The position numbers and the translations under genes are program-made. A model generated the notes under the pieces. That model was not told the DNA's origin. It made no database searches and was given only the letters and a program-made list of their open reading frames with translations. This document shows positions 56,297 to 64,000 of a stretch of 64,000 nt of DNA, one piece after another. Numbering within the stretch: the stretch's first letter is position 1; every line of letters begins with the position of its first letter. Source of the DNA: UBA964 sp037444685 (GTDB lineage Bacteria > Pseudomonadota > Gammaproteobacteria > Steroidobacterales > Steroidobacteraceae); assembly GCA_037444685.1 (NCBI GenBank), contig JBBILX010000007.1, positions 127,107 through 191,106 of the forward strand. The letters run 5' to 3'.

Positions 56297-56329
56297 GGTC
56301 AGACCCCCCGCGTCGATGCTCCTGCGCCG

Positions 56330-57649
56330 CTAGAGTTCTCCGGTCGCGCGCGCGAGTCGCAGGCGTGCCAGCTCGAAATCCATGGCGGCGTCATCGCGAT
56401 TATTGGCAGCGGCGACACGCAGTGCAATTGCGTCAAGTACCTGCGTGTTGCTGGCCAGTCCCGCACCGTACAACTCGCGGCTGATGCGCAGGTTCTCGTC
56501 CGCCTGTTCGACCGCTTCGCGGCTCGCCGCGCGACGGGCGTCGGCCTCGGCGAGCGCGAGCCAGGCCTCGCGCACCTGCAACTGCAGCAGGGTGGCCGCA
56601 TCCTCCCGGCGCAAGCGCGCGGCGCGCCCGGCGCGTTCGAGCGCGCGCGCCTGGTTCAGCGCCTGGCCGCCGTCGAACAACGTCCAGCGAAAGCCGACGC
56701 CGATGCTGCTGAACTCCTCGCGATCGAGCACCGTCGTCTCGAGGTGCTGCCAGCCGCCCTGCAGCGCGAACTGCGGCAGCAACCGGGCGCGCTCGGCGCG
56801 CCCCTGCGCCTCGAGCGCCCCGGCCCGCGCATCGAGGGCGCGCAGTTCGCTGCGATTCGCGGCCGCTGCCGCGAGCAGTGCCGGCAGATCGCGCGTTTCC
56901 TCGGGCAGGCCGTTCAGCGAGGCGCGATCTTCGATCGCGGGCACGCGGTCGAGCGGCTGGCCCAAACGACGGTTGTAGGCGGCTTCGGCGAGCTGCACGC
57001 CGTTGCCGGCGCGCACGCGCTGCTGGGTCGCATTGGCCAACGCGACGCGCGCCGCGAGCAGGTCGCTGGCCGCAACCATCTCCCGCTGCACCATGGCCTC
57101 GACGTCCGCGACGTGTGCGGCGAGGCTCGCGACGCTGGCCTCGGCGGACGCCAGCGCACGCCGCGACCGCAGCACGCCGACGAAGCGTTCAGCCACCTCG
57201 ATGCGCAGGTCCGCGACCGATTGCTCGCCGACCGCTTCGGCCGCCTCACGCGACAGGCGTGCCGCGCGTATCGACGCCGAGAGCGCCCCGCCGGTGTAGA
57301 GCGGCAGCGACAGCTGCGCGCCCGCCATCACCGTGTCGTCGCCGTCGAAAATGGGCGGCGAGCTGAATGACAGCCCCGACGTGACGATCGACAACGCGGG
57401 CGCCGTGTCGTAGCGCGTGTAGCCGCCGCTGGCTTCGACGCGCGGCAGGCGCGCGGCACGGGCTGCGCGCTCGCCCGCCGTCGCGGCTTCGACATCGGCC
57501 TGCGCGGCGGCCACCGAGGCATCGCGCGCAAGCGCCATCGCCCAAGCGTCCTGCAACGACTCGCCCGAGCCCGCAGCTCCCGCAGCGCCCGACACCGCGA
57601 CGCCCGCGAGCACCACGCCCGCCAACAACGCCCGACGACCGCGTGTCAC
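56330..57649 (-). CDS. TolC-family outer membrane efflux protein
   Basis: 439 residues from GTG 57649. A signal peptide (LLAGVVLAGVAVSGAAGAAG) precedes two repeats of the TolC helical barrel (SLQDAWAMALARDASVAAAQADVEAA; LARDASVAA, LREEDAATLLQLQVREAW and ALAEADARRAA segments). It should form the trimeric outer-membrane exit for the RND pump encoded upstream. The start overlaps the SQR stop (GTGA), so it belongs to the same operon. Confidence 0.92.
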   Translation of the reverse strand: MTRGRRALLAGVVLAGVAVSGAAGAAGSGESLQDAWAMALARDASVAAAQADVEAATAGERAARAARLPRVEASGGYTRYDTAPALSIVTSGLSFSSPPIFDGDDTVMAGAQLSLPLYTGGALSASIRAARLSREAAEAVGEQSVADLRIEVAERFVGVLRSRRALASAEASVASLAAHVADVEAMVQREMVAASDLLAARVALANATQQRVRAGNGVQLAEAAYNRRLGQPLDRVPAIEDRASLNGLPEETRDLPALLAAAAANRSELRALDARAGALEAQGRAERARLLPQFALQGGWQHLETTVLDREEFSSIGVGFRWTLFDGGQALNQARALERAGRAARLRREDAATLLQLQVREAWLALAEADARRAASREAVEQADENLRISRELYGAGLASNTQVLDAIALRVAAANNRDDAAMDFELARLRLARATGEL

Positions 57650-58926
57650 TTGTGGACCTCCTTGAGCGACACGATGCCGAGGGCCTTGAGCACGTAGGTT
57701 TCGTACACCGGCGCCAGCGAACCGGTGCGCACCTTGCGCAGGAAGTACTTCTCGAACGCGATCTTGGCGAGGTGCACCCACTTGCCCTCCTTGGCCCAGG
57801 TCACGTTGCGCGGCGGGATCTGCGGCAGCGCGACGAAGGCGGCGCCGCGATCGCCGAAGTCGGCGATGCAGATCGCGTTCCAGCTCGCCTGCGCGGTCGC
57901 CGGCTTGCCCTCGATTTCAGCGACGATGTTCTCGCAGATCGCCGAGACCATCGACTCGATCATGTAGCCGGTCTTGGGCGCGCCCACCGGCACCGGCGTG
58001 GCTTCGACGGGCGGGATCGCGACGCAGACACCCGCGGAGAAGATGTTCGGGTACTTCGGCGACCGCTGGTGGGAATCGATCAGCACGAAGCCACGCGGGT
58101 TGCAGAGGCCGGGCACCGCGGCCACCGCGTCGACGCCGCGGAACGCCGGCAGCATCATCGCGTACTTGTAGGGCACGCTGTGCTGCTTCTTCGGCTTGGC
58201 TTCTTCGTCGACCTCGGTGACCTTGACTTCCGTCGGCGTGACTTCGTCGACGCGCGCATTGGTGATCCACTTGATGTGGCACTGCCGCAGCTCGGATTCC
58301 ATGAGCCCCTTGCTGTCGCCGACGCCGCCCAGACCCATGTGGCCGATGTACGGCTCGCTGGTCACGAAGGTGATCGGCACCTTGTCGCGCATCTTGCGCT
58401 TGCGCAGGTCGGCGTCGAGGATCATCGCGAATTCATAGGCCGGGCCGTAGCAGCTCGCGCCCTGCACTGCGCCCACGACGATGGGCCCCGGGTTCTCGAG
58501 GAACTTCTGGTAGGCATCCCAGGCCGTCTGTGAGTGCGCGTGCGTGCACACCGACTGGGTGTTCGCCGCTGGCCCGAGCCCGGGCACCTCTTCGAACGCG
58601 AGCTTGGGTCCGGTCGCGATGACCAGGTAGTCGTAGTGCTTCGTGGCGCCGTCGGCCAGCGTCAGCTGGTTGCTGTCGGCGTCGATCTTCGTGACCGGCT
58701 GCGGCACCCAGTCGATGCCCTTGGAAGTCAACGGGTCGTGCATCTCGACGCGCGTCTGCTCCGGCTTCCGCCAGCCCACCGCCATCCACGGATTCGACGG
58801 CGTGAACTCGAAGAAGGGCGATGAGCCAACCAGCGTGACCTGATGCTCGCGACCGAGCTTCTTGCGCAACTCGAACGCGCAGGGAACGCCACCCACTCCG
58901 GCACCGATGACGACGACATGAGCCAT
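57646..58926 (-). CDS. sqr: sulfide:quinone oxidoreductase, type I
   Basis: 426 residues, FAD-binding Rossmann motif VVVIGAGVGGVPCAFEL (4-20). Sequence resembles Acidithiobacillus ferrooxidans SQR closely: PFFEFTPSNPWMAVGW, YDYLVIATGPKLAFEEVPG, SEPYIGHMGLGGVGDSKGL, VPVGAPKTGYMIESM. All three redox cysteines are present (Cys127, Cys159, Cys353). It oxidises hydrogen sulfide to sulfane sulfur and reduces ubiquinone or menaquinone at the membrane. It starts 4 bases after the RND pump gene and its stop overlaps the TolC start. Confidence 0.95.
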   Translation of the reverse strand: MAHVVVIGAGVGGVPCAFELRKKLGREHQVTLVGSSPFFEFTPSNPWMAVGWRKPEQTRVEMHDPLTSKGIDWVPQPVTKIDADSNQLTLADGATKHYDYLVIATGPKLAFEEVPGLGPAANTQSVCTHAHSQTAWDAYQKFLENPGPIVVGAVQGASCYGPAYEFAMILDADLRKRKMRDKVPITFVTSEPYIGHMGLGGVGDSKGLMESELRQCHIKWITNARVDEVTPTEVKVTEVDEEAKPKKQHSVPYKYAMMLPAFRGVDAVAAVPGLCNPRGFVLIDSHQRSPKYPNIFSAGVCVAIPPVEATPVPVGAPKTGYMIESMVSAICENIVAEIEGKPATAQASWNAICIADFGDRGAAFVALPQIPPRNVTWAKEGKWVHLAKIAFEKYFLRKVRTGSLAPVYETYVLKALGIVSLKEVHK

Positions 58927-58930
58927 GACA

Positions 58931-61900
58931 CTACCCCCTCTTGCGATACGCGTAGTAGAGAACGGGAATGACGACCAGCGTCAGGATGGTCGAGATGAGG
59001 ATGCCGAAGATCAGCGATACGGCCAGGCCGTTGAAGATCGGATCGTCGACGATGAAGAACGCGCCGATCATCGCGGCCAGCGCCGTCAGCGCGATCGGCT
59101 TGGCGCGGATGGCGCCGGCGCGCACGACCGCGTCCTCGAGCGTGCGGCCCGCCGCGACTTCGAGGTTGATGAAGTCGACCAGCAGGATCGAATTGCGCAC
59201 GATGATGCCGGCCAGCGCGATCATGCCGATCATCGAGGTCGCCGTGAACTGCGCGCCCAGCAGCGCATGCCCCGGCATCACGCCGATGATGGTCAGCGGG
59301 ATCGGCGCCATGATGATCAGCGGCATTGCATACGAGCCGAACTGCGCGACCACCAGCAGGTAGATCAGCACCAGGCCCACGGCATACGCGAGGCCCATGT
59401 CGCGGAAGGTCTCGTAGGTGATCTGCCACTCGCCGTCCCACTTGATCGCGAACTCGTTCGGGTTGTCGGGCGGCGCGATGAAGCGCTGCGTCGGCGTCAC
59501 GCCCGCGAGCGGCTGCGCGTCGACGCTGCCGATGATCCGGAACATGCCGTACAGCGGGCTGTCGAGCGGCCCGGCCATGTCGCCGGTCACGTAGGCGACG
59601 GGCAGCAGGTCCTTGTGGTGGATCGCGCCGTCCCATCGTTCGGTGCGCACCGTGACGATCTCGGACAGCGGCACGAGCGCACCGCCAGCGCCGCGCACCT
59701 CGAGTTCGAGCAATGCGTCGGGCGTCGACTGGTCTTCGGTCGGCAGCTGCACGCGGATCGCCGTCGGCTGACGTTCGCGGCCGCGATGCAGGTAGCTCGC
59801 GTCGGTGCCGTTCAGGGCGGTCGCGAGGGTCTCGACCACCTGCTGCTGCATGACGCCGAGCCGCGCCGCCTTTTCGCGGTCGATCGAGTAGACGTAGCGC
59901 TGCGACGGCGCCTCGAGGCTGTCGTCGGTGTCGACGATGTCTTCCGTCGCGTCGAACACCTTGCGCAGTTCCGCGGCAACGCGCCGCTGCGCTTCGTAGT
60001 CGGGCCCATAGACCTCCGCGACCAGCGGCGCGAGCACCGGCGGACCGGGTGGCACCTCGACGACCTGCACCGACGCGCCATGCCGCTGGCCGATCGCCGC
60101 GAGCGCGGGCCGCACGGCGAGCGCGATCTCGTGGCTCTGGCGGTCGCGCTCGTGCTTGTCGACGAGGTTGACCTGCAGGTCGCCGAGCTCCGGGCTCTGG
60201 CGCAGGTTGTACTGGCGCACCAGGCCGTTGAAGTTGATCGGCGCCGCCGTGCCGGCATAGGCCTGCAGGTCGACGACTTCCGGCAGCTTGCGGACCTCGG
60301 CCGCGAGCTCGTCGAGCACCACGGCGGTGCGCTCGACCGGCGTGCCTTCCGGCATGTTCAGCACGACCTGGAATTCGGACTTGTTGTCGAACGGCAGCAT
60401 CTTGAGCACGACGAGCTGCACGACGGCGAGTCCGACCGCGACGACGATCGCCGCGACGATGCCCCAGTACAGCTTGTGGCGGCGGGCACGCCCGTCGGCG
60501 TCGGCCAGGAACGGCCGCACGATGCGCTCGAACAACGCCGACAACCGCGGGTCCGCGCCCTCGAGGTCGTGGTTGCCCTGCGCCGTTGCGGCCACGTGGG
60601 CCGGGTTGTCGCCATGGCCGCCGAGCAACCGCCGACACATCCAGGGCGTGAAGACCAGCGCGATCGCCAGCGAGATCAGCATGCCCATGCTGGAGTTGAT
60701 CGGGATGGGACTCATGTAGGGCCCCATCAGCCCGCTGACGAAGGCCATCGGCAGCAGCGCGGCGATCACCGTGAACGTCGCGAGTATCGTCGGGCCGCCG
60801 ACCTCGTCGACGGCGCGCGGGATGAGCTCGCTGAGCGGCGCGCGCTCGAGCGCCATGCGGCGGTGGATGTTCTCGACGATGACGATCGCGTCGTCGACGA
60901 GGATGCCGATCGAGAAGATCAGCGCGAACAGCGACACGCGGTTGATCGTGAAGCCCCAGGCCCAGGACGCGAACAGCGTCGCTGCCAGCGTGACGATCAC
61001 GGCGGCACCGACCACCATGGCTTCGCGGCGCCCCATCGCGAGCACCACGAGCAGCACGACGGAGGCGGTGGCGAACAGCAGCTTCTGGATCAGCTTCTGC
61101 GCCTTGTCGTTGGCCGTGACACCGTAGTTGCGCGTCACGGTGACTTCGACGCCCGCGGGCACGTGGCTGCCCTTGAGCATCTCGATGCGCTCCAGCACCT
61201 GGGTCGCGACGTCGATGGCGTTCTGGCCCGGCTTCTTCGAGACGGCGATCGTCACGGCCGGCGCCTGGCCGACAGTGGCCGCACCGGTGACCGCGGCCCC
61301 CGTGCTGTGCCAGACATAGGAGACCGGCTGCTCGGGCGCGGCGCTGACGGCGGCGACATCCTCGAGGAACACCGGTTTGCCGGCGCGCGCGCCCACGACG
61401 AGGCCCGCGACCTGGTCGCGGTCGGCGAGGAACTCGCCGGCCTGCACCGGGGCGACGCGCCCGTCGCCGACGAGCTGGCCGGCCTGGCGCACGAGGTTCG
61501 CGCCCTGCAGGGCGCCGGCGACGTCCGCCACGGTGAGGCCATGGCCCGCGAGCCGCTGCACATCGAGTTCGACGCGAACGACGTCGGTCGGACTGCCGAT
61601 CGTGTAGACATCGCGCGTGCCCGGCACGCGCTTGATCTCGGTTTCGATCGAGCGGGCCACCTTGCCGAGGTCCCAGGCGCCGCGTTCGGCATCGCGCGTC
61701 CACAGCGTCAGCGTCAGGATGGGCACGTCGTCGATGCCACCCGGCCGCACCAGCGGTTGCAGCACGCCCAGGTTCGCGGGGCGCCAGTCCTGATTCGAGT
61801 AGATCGCGTTGTAGAGCCGAACGATCGCCTCGGTGCGCGGCTCGCCGACCTCGAACTGGATCGTCAGCACCGCGAGTCCCGGGCGCGAAGTCGAATAGAT

Positions 61901-62194
61901 GTGCTTGACGCCATCAATCTCGCCGAGCACCTGCTCCATCGGCGATGCGACGAGGCTTTCGACCTGCTGCGCCGAGGCGCCCGGGAACGCCACGAAGACG
62001 TTCGCGAACGTCACGTTGATCTGCGGTTCTTCCTCGCGCGGCGTGACGAGCACTGCAAACAGGCCGAGCAGCAAGCCGGTCAGCGCCAGCAACGGCGTCA
62101 GCTGGTTCTCGAGGAAATACTTCGCGATGCGCCCCGACAGCCCAAGTGGCCGTTCGGCCTCGGGCGCGACGGAGCCCGACTGCGATTCGCTCAT
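58931..62194 (-). CDS. RND-family efflux permease (HAE1-like)
   Basis: 1087 residues. Twelve membrane helices with two large periplasmic loops. TM4 contains the proton-relay DD motif (IGILVDDAIVIVENIHR), and NINSS-like/TILATFTVIAALLPMAFVSGLMG helices follow. The N-terminal FLENQLTPLLALTGLLLGL is the first helix. The DD rather than a heavy-metal signature suggests export of small organic or thiol compounds, not metals. Starts inside the adaptor stop (ATGA). Substrate unknown; the operon suggests sulfur-linked compounds. Confidence 0.94.
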   Translation of the reverse strand: MSESQSGSVAPEAERPLGLSGRIAKYFLENQLTPLLALTGLLLGLFAVLVTPREEEPQINVTFANVFVAFPGASAQQVESLVASPMEQVLGEIDGVKHIYSTSRPGLAVLTIQFEVGEPRTEAIVRLYNAIYSNQDWRPANLGVLQPLVRPGGIDDVPILTLTLWTRDAERGAWDLGKVARSIETEIKRVPGTRDVYTIGSPTDVVRVELDVQRLAGHGLTVADVAGALQGANLVRQAGQLVGDGRVAPVQAGEFLADRDQVAGLVVGARAGKPVFLEDVAAVSAAPEQPVSYVWHSTGAAVTGAATVGQAPAVTIAVSKKPGQNAIDVATQVLERIEMLKGSHVPAGVEVTVTRNYGVTANDKAQKLIQKLLFATASVVLLVVLAMGRREAMVVGAAVIVTLAATLFASWAWGFTINRVSLFALIFSIGILVDDAIVIVENIHRRMALERAPLSELIPRAVDEVGGPTILATFTVIAALLPMAFVSGLMGPYMSPIPINSSMGMLISLAIALVFTPWMCRRLLGGHGDNPAHVAATAQGNHDLEGADPRLSALFERIVRPFLADADGRARRHKLYWGIVAAIVVAVGLAVVQLVVLKMLPFDNKSEFQVVLNMPEGTPVERTAVVLDELAAEVRKLPEVVDLQAYAGTAAPINFNGLVRQYNLRQSPELGDLQVNLVDKHERDRQSHEIALAVRPALAAIGQRHGASVQVVEVPPGPPVLAPLVAEVYGPDYEAQRRVAAELRKVFDATEDIVDTDDSLEAPSQRYVYSIDREKAARLGVMQQQVVETLATALNGTDASYLHRGRERQPTAIRVQLPTEDQSTPDALLELEVRGAGGALVPLSEIVTVRTERWDGAIHHKDLLPVAYVTGDMAGPLDSPLYGMFRIIGSVDAQPLAGVTPTQRFIAPPDNPNEFAIKWDGEWQITYETFRDMGLAYAVGLVLIYLLVVAQFGSYAMPLIIMAPIPLTIIGVMPGHALLGAQFTATSMIGMIALAGIIVRNSILLVDFINLEVAAGRTLEDAVVRAGAIRAKPIALTALAAMIGAFFIVDDPIFNGLAVSLIFGILISTILTLVVIPVLYYAYRKRG

Positions 62195-63300
62195 GCGCCC
62201 TGCCCCGCGGCGCCGCCGCCCGCCACGGGTGCAAGATGGCGCGCCGCCTCGAGCGGCGCGACCGCGACTTTGTCGCCCGGGGCCAGCCCCGCGAGGATCT
62301 CGACGCGGTCGCCGACACGATGGCCGAGCCGCACCTGGCGCAGCGTCGTGCGGCCATCCGGCGTGAACACGTACACGCCGGTGACTTCGGCGCGTTCGAC
62401 CAGGCTCGCGAGCGGCAGCATGATGCGATCCGCTTCGCCCGTGACGAAGCCGACCTTGACGAACATGCCGGGGTAGAGATCCGCCGCGTTTTCGGGCAGA
62501 TCGACGCGCGCTCGGAACGTATTGGACTGCGGCGCCGCGACCGGGAAGATCGTGAGCTTGGCAGCCTCGACGCGCCGGTCATCGACATAGACGGCGGCCT
62601 TGCCGATGCGCCGCACCTGCTCGACGACGCGTTGCGGGATGTCGACCGCGACGCGCAGGTACTGCAGCGACAGTCCGCTCACGAGCGGCGAACCCGGCGC
62701 GACGGCTTCGCCCACCTGCACGTGGCGCTGCGTGACGACACCGGCGTAAGGTGCGCGCACTTCGGTGTAGTCGACGCCCTCGCGGGCGCTCGCGACGGCC
62801 GCGCGCGCGGCGCTGAGGCGCGCGACCGCGGCGTCGCGGTTCGCCGTAGCCTCGTCCAGCATGGCTTTCGGCACGACCTTGCGGGCGTGCATGTCGCTGA
62901 TGCGTTGCCAGCGCGTCTGCGCTTCGGCTTCGCGCGCCGTGGCCTCGCTGAGCGAGGCCTGCGCCGCGGCGAGCCCCGCGCGCTGTTCGGTCGCGCGCAG
63001 GCGCAGGATCACTGCGCCCGCTGGCACGAAGTCGTTGACGTCGTAGCGGATCTCGGCGACGCGCCCGGCGGTCTGCGCCGACACCGTGCCCTGGTTGACC
63101 GCCTCGATCATGCCGTCGAGCCGGCGCTCCACCGGCACGCGCTCAGGCTTGATCTCGAGCACCTCGTACGGCGGTGCAGCGACTTTGGCCGCTGCCGGCG
63201 GCGCATCCGACGCGCAGCCGGCCAACCAGATGAAGCTGCTGCCGAGCAGCAGCGACTGCCACCGACCGCGGACTGGCCGACTGGCGCGTGCGACGGGCAC
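62191..63300 (-). CDS. RND efflux periplasmic adaptor (membrane-fusion protein), lipoprotein
   Basis: 369 residues. Lipobox LAGC near residue 28 after a basic N-terminus. Adaptor modules are present: a lipoyl/biotinyl half-motif (GTVSAQTAGRVAEIRYDV), the alpha-hairpin (ATEQRAGLAAAQASLSEA, ARVSAARAAVASAREG), beta-barrel and membrane-proximal domains, ending GLAPGDKVAVAPLEAARH. It bridges the inner-membrane pump and the TolC-like channel. Stops within the pump start; DUF2892 lies 8 bases upstream. Confidence 0.93.
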   Translation of the reverse strand: MPVARASRPVRGRWQSLLLGSSFIWLAGCASDAPPAAAKVAAPPYEVLEIKPERVPVERRLDGMIEAVNQGTVSAQTAGRVAEIRYDVNDFVPAGAVILRLRATEQRAGLAAAQASLSEATAREAEAQTRWQRISDMHARKVVPKAMLDEATANRDAAVARLSAARAAVASAREGVDYTEVRAPYAGVVTQRHVQVGEAVAPGSPLVSGLSLQYLRVAVDIPQRVVEQVRRIGKAAVYVDDRRVEAAKLTIFPVAAPQSNTFRARVDLPENAADLYPGMFVKVGFVTGEADRIMLPLASLVERAEVTGVYVFTPDGRTTLRQVRLGHRVGDRVEILAGLAPGDKVAVAPLEAARHLAPVAGGGAAGQGA

Positions 63301-63308
63301 GGCGCGCC

Positions 63309-63512
63309 TCAGCGGAAGGCCGGGCCGGACTGCAGGCCGACGCTGCGCAGGATCAGCGCCAGCGGGCAGAAGCCCGTGAACGCCGACTGCAGCAGGTTCA
63401 GGCCGACGAAGCCGGTCAGGAACAGCCAGCGCTGGTCGACCAGCACGGCGAGCGCGACGCTGGCGAGCACGACTGTGCCGGCGAATGCGAGTACGAAGCG
63501 GTCGATGTTCAT
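63309..63512 (-). CDS. DUF2892 inner-membrane protein (YgaP-transmembrane-like)
   Basis: 67 residues with two hydrophobic helices (LAFAGTVVLASVALAVLV and FLTGFVGLNLLQSAFTGFCP). The family includes the transmembrane part of the rhodanese YgaP and is common beside sulfide-responsive regulators. MNIDRFV starts at ATG 63512. It is the first gene of the operon driven away from the ArsR-family gene. Confidence 0.88.
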   Translation of the reverse strand: MNIDRFVLAFAGTVVLASVALAVLVDQRWLFLTGFVGLNLLQSAFTGFCPLALILRSVGLQSGPAFR

Positions 63513-63551
63513 GTGGCCCCCTGCTCTGCCGAGCGGACTTGATGGGGCAAG

Positions 63552-63591
63552 TATATTAGCTATTTCTAAATTAGCAATACCGGGATATATT
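63552..63591. promoter_or_regulatory. AT-rich divergent operator/promoter with inverted repeat
   Basis: An AT-rich island in a GC-rich chromosome, between the divergent starts at 63512 and 63598. It contains TTAG-N6-CTAA (63556-63569) and a further TTAGCAATA half (63571-63579). TAATAT on the minus strand (63558-63553) lies about 40 bases before the DUF2892 start, and TATATT on the plus strand (63586-63591) lies just before the ArsR start. It is likely the binding site of the ArsR-family regulator, controlling both directions. Confidence 0.65.
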
Positions 63592-63597
63592 GAGGCC

Positions 63598-63951
63598 ATG
63601 TCCACAGCCATGTCCCGCCGCCGGAACAACACGACGCCCGCTCCCGGCACCGCCGCCCAGCTGCGGCCGCACGCGCGCAACGCCGCGAGCCTGCTCAAGG
63701 CGCTCGCCAACGAGCAGCGACTCATGATCCTGTGCAACCTGTCCGAGGGTGAACTGTCGGTCGGCGAACTCAACGAGCGCCTGCCACTGAGCCAGTCGGC
63801 GCTGTCGCAGCACCTCGCGGTGCTGCGCGAACAGGGCATCGTCGTGACGCGGCGCGAAGCGCAGGTGATCCGCTACTCGTTGCAGCCGGGTGCGGCAGCG
63901 CAGGTCGTCGGGCTACTCCACGACATCTATTGCGGCACGGGCCGACGCTGA
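63598..63951 (+). CDS. ArsR-family repressor, sulfide/persulfide-responsive (SqrR/BigR/YgaV type)
   Basis: 117 residues, winged helix (about 28-105): ASLLKALANEQRLMILCNLSEGELSVGEL, then the recognition helix LSQSALSQHLAVLREQGIVV and wing RREAQVIRYSL. Cys46 (MILCNL) and Cys112 (IYCG) are the two positions that form the tetrasulfide or disulfide in SqrR/BigR/YgaV, so it should derepress on reactive sulfur. There are no arsenic- or metal-binding cysteine clusters. Divergent from the DUF2892-adaptor-RND-SQR-TolC operon. The window ends 49 bases later. Confidence 0.9.
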   Translation: MSTAMSRRRNNTTPAPGTAAQLRPHARNAASLLKALANEQRLMILCNLSEGELSVGELNERLPLSQSALSQHLAVLREQGIVVTRREAQVIRYSLQPGAAAQVVGLLHDIYCGTGRR

Positions 63952-64000
63952 ATCCGGGGCGGGGCGACGCAGCCTCGCGCCGCGTGGCGTTCAGCGCGGT

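Noticed and set aside
58925..62476. A plus-strand open frame of nearly 1,200 codons antisense to the RND pump
   Set aside because: It is rich in H, R, D and G repeats reflecting the complement of GC-biased codons; the opposite strand has a perfect RND transporter.

Overview
This window is a GC-rich, gene-dense stretch of a bacterial chromosome, almost certainly from a gammaproteobacterium. The signs are an E. coli-type Cca with an HD domain, GreB, HrpB, the rpsU-dnaG-rpoD block with tsaD divergent from it, and a class II ribonucleotide reductase split into NrdJa and NrdJb. Arginine decarboxylase plus homospermidine synthase and several families common in soil and marine lineages point to the Xanthomonadales/Nevskiales/Steroidobacterales side. 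That placement is inference. I see no insertion sequence, CRISPR array, rRNA or prophage.

Layout. 1-12.6 kb: a TPM-domain protein and LemA, greB, a polyamine/sulfur block (homospermidine synthase, GST, mercaptopyruvate-type sulfurtransferase, speA), a PhzF-VOC pair, methyltransferase cassette 1 with a small helical partner and a DUF1838 protein, and an RRM RNA-binding protein. 12.6-19.8 kb: a UvrD-like helicase, a DUF6524 membrane protein, an AhpD-like protein and nrdJa-nrdJb behind two NrdR-box palindromes. 19.8-29.2 kb: a Deg protease, an NDUFA9-like reductase, a lipoprotein peptidase, cca, midA-uppP, a pteridine reductase, and tsaD-folB-folK. 29.3-34.2 kb: rpsU, yqeY, dnaG, rpoD.

34.2-40.3 kb is accessory. 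It holds two decayed genes (a DUF808 membrane protein and a methyltransferase), a rraA-DUF938-amidohydrolase operon, and methyltransferase cassette 2, whose enzyme carries a twin-arginine-like leader. 40.3-54.9 kb: an exported catalase-peroxidase, a CAU-anticodon tRNA, a GST-DUF1330-hydrolase-PhoX run, an M20 peptidase, an alcohol dehydrogenase-like protein, hrpB, a second hydrolase, a YpfJ-type metallopeptidase, an FKBP isomerase and a small protein.

54.9-64 kb is the most striking unit. A divergent ArsR-family regulator with two cysteines (SqrR/BigR/YgaV type) faces a tightly packed operon: DUF2892 membrane protein, RND adaptor, RND pump, type I sulfide:quinone oxidoreductase and TolC-like channel. 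A UbiA/MenA-like prenyltransferase and a DUF423 protein follow. It reads as a reactive-sulfur-responsive oxidation-plus-efflux system.

A second theme is a recurring cassette. Methyltransferases of one family occur three times (9.6 kb, 35 kb degenerate, 38.6 kb). The two intact copies each sit beside a small helical protein, and those two small proteins are themselves homologous.
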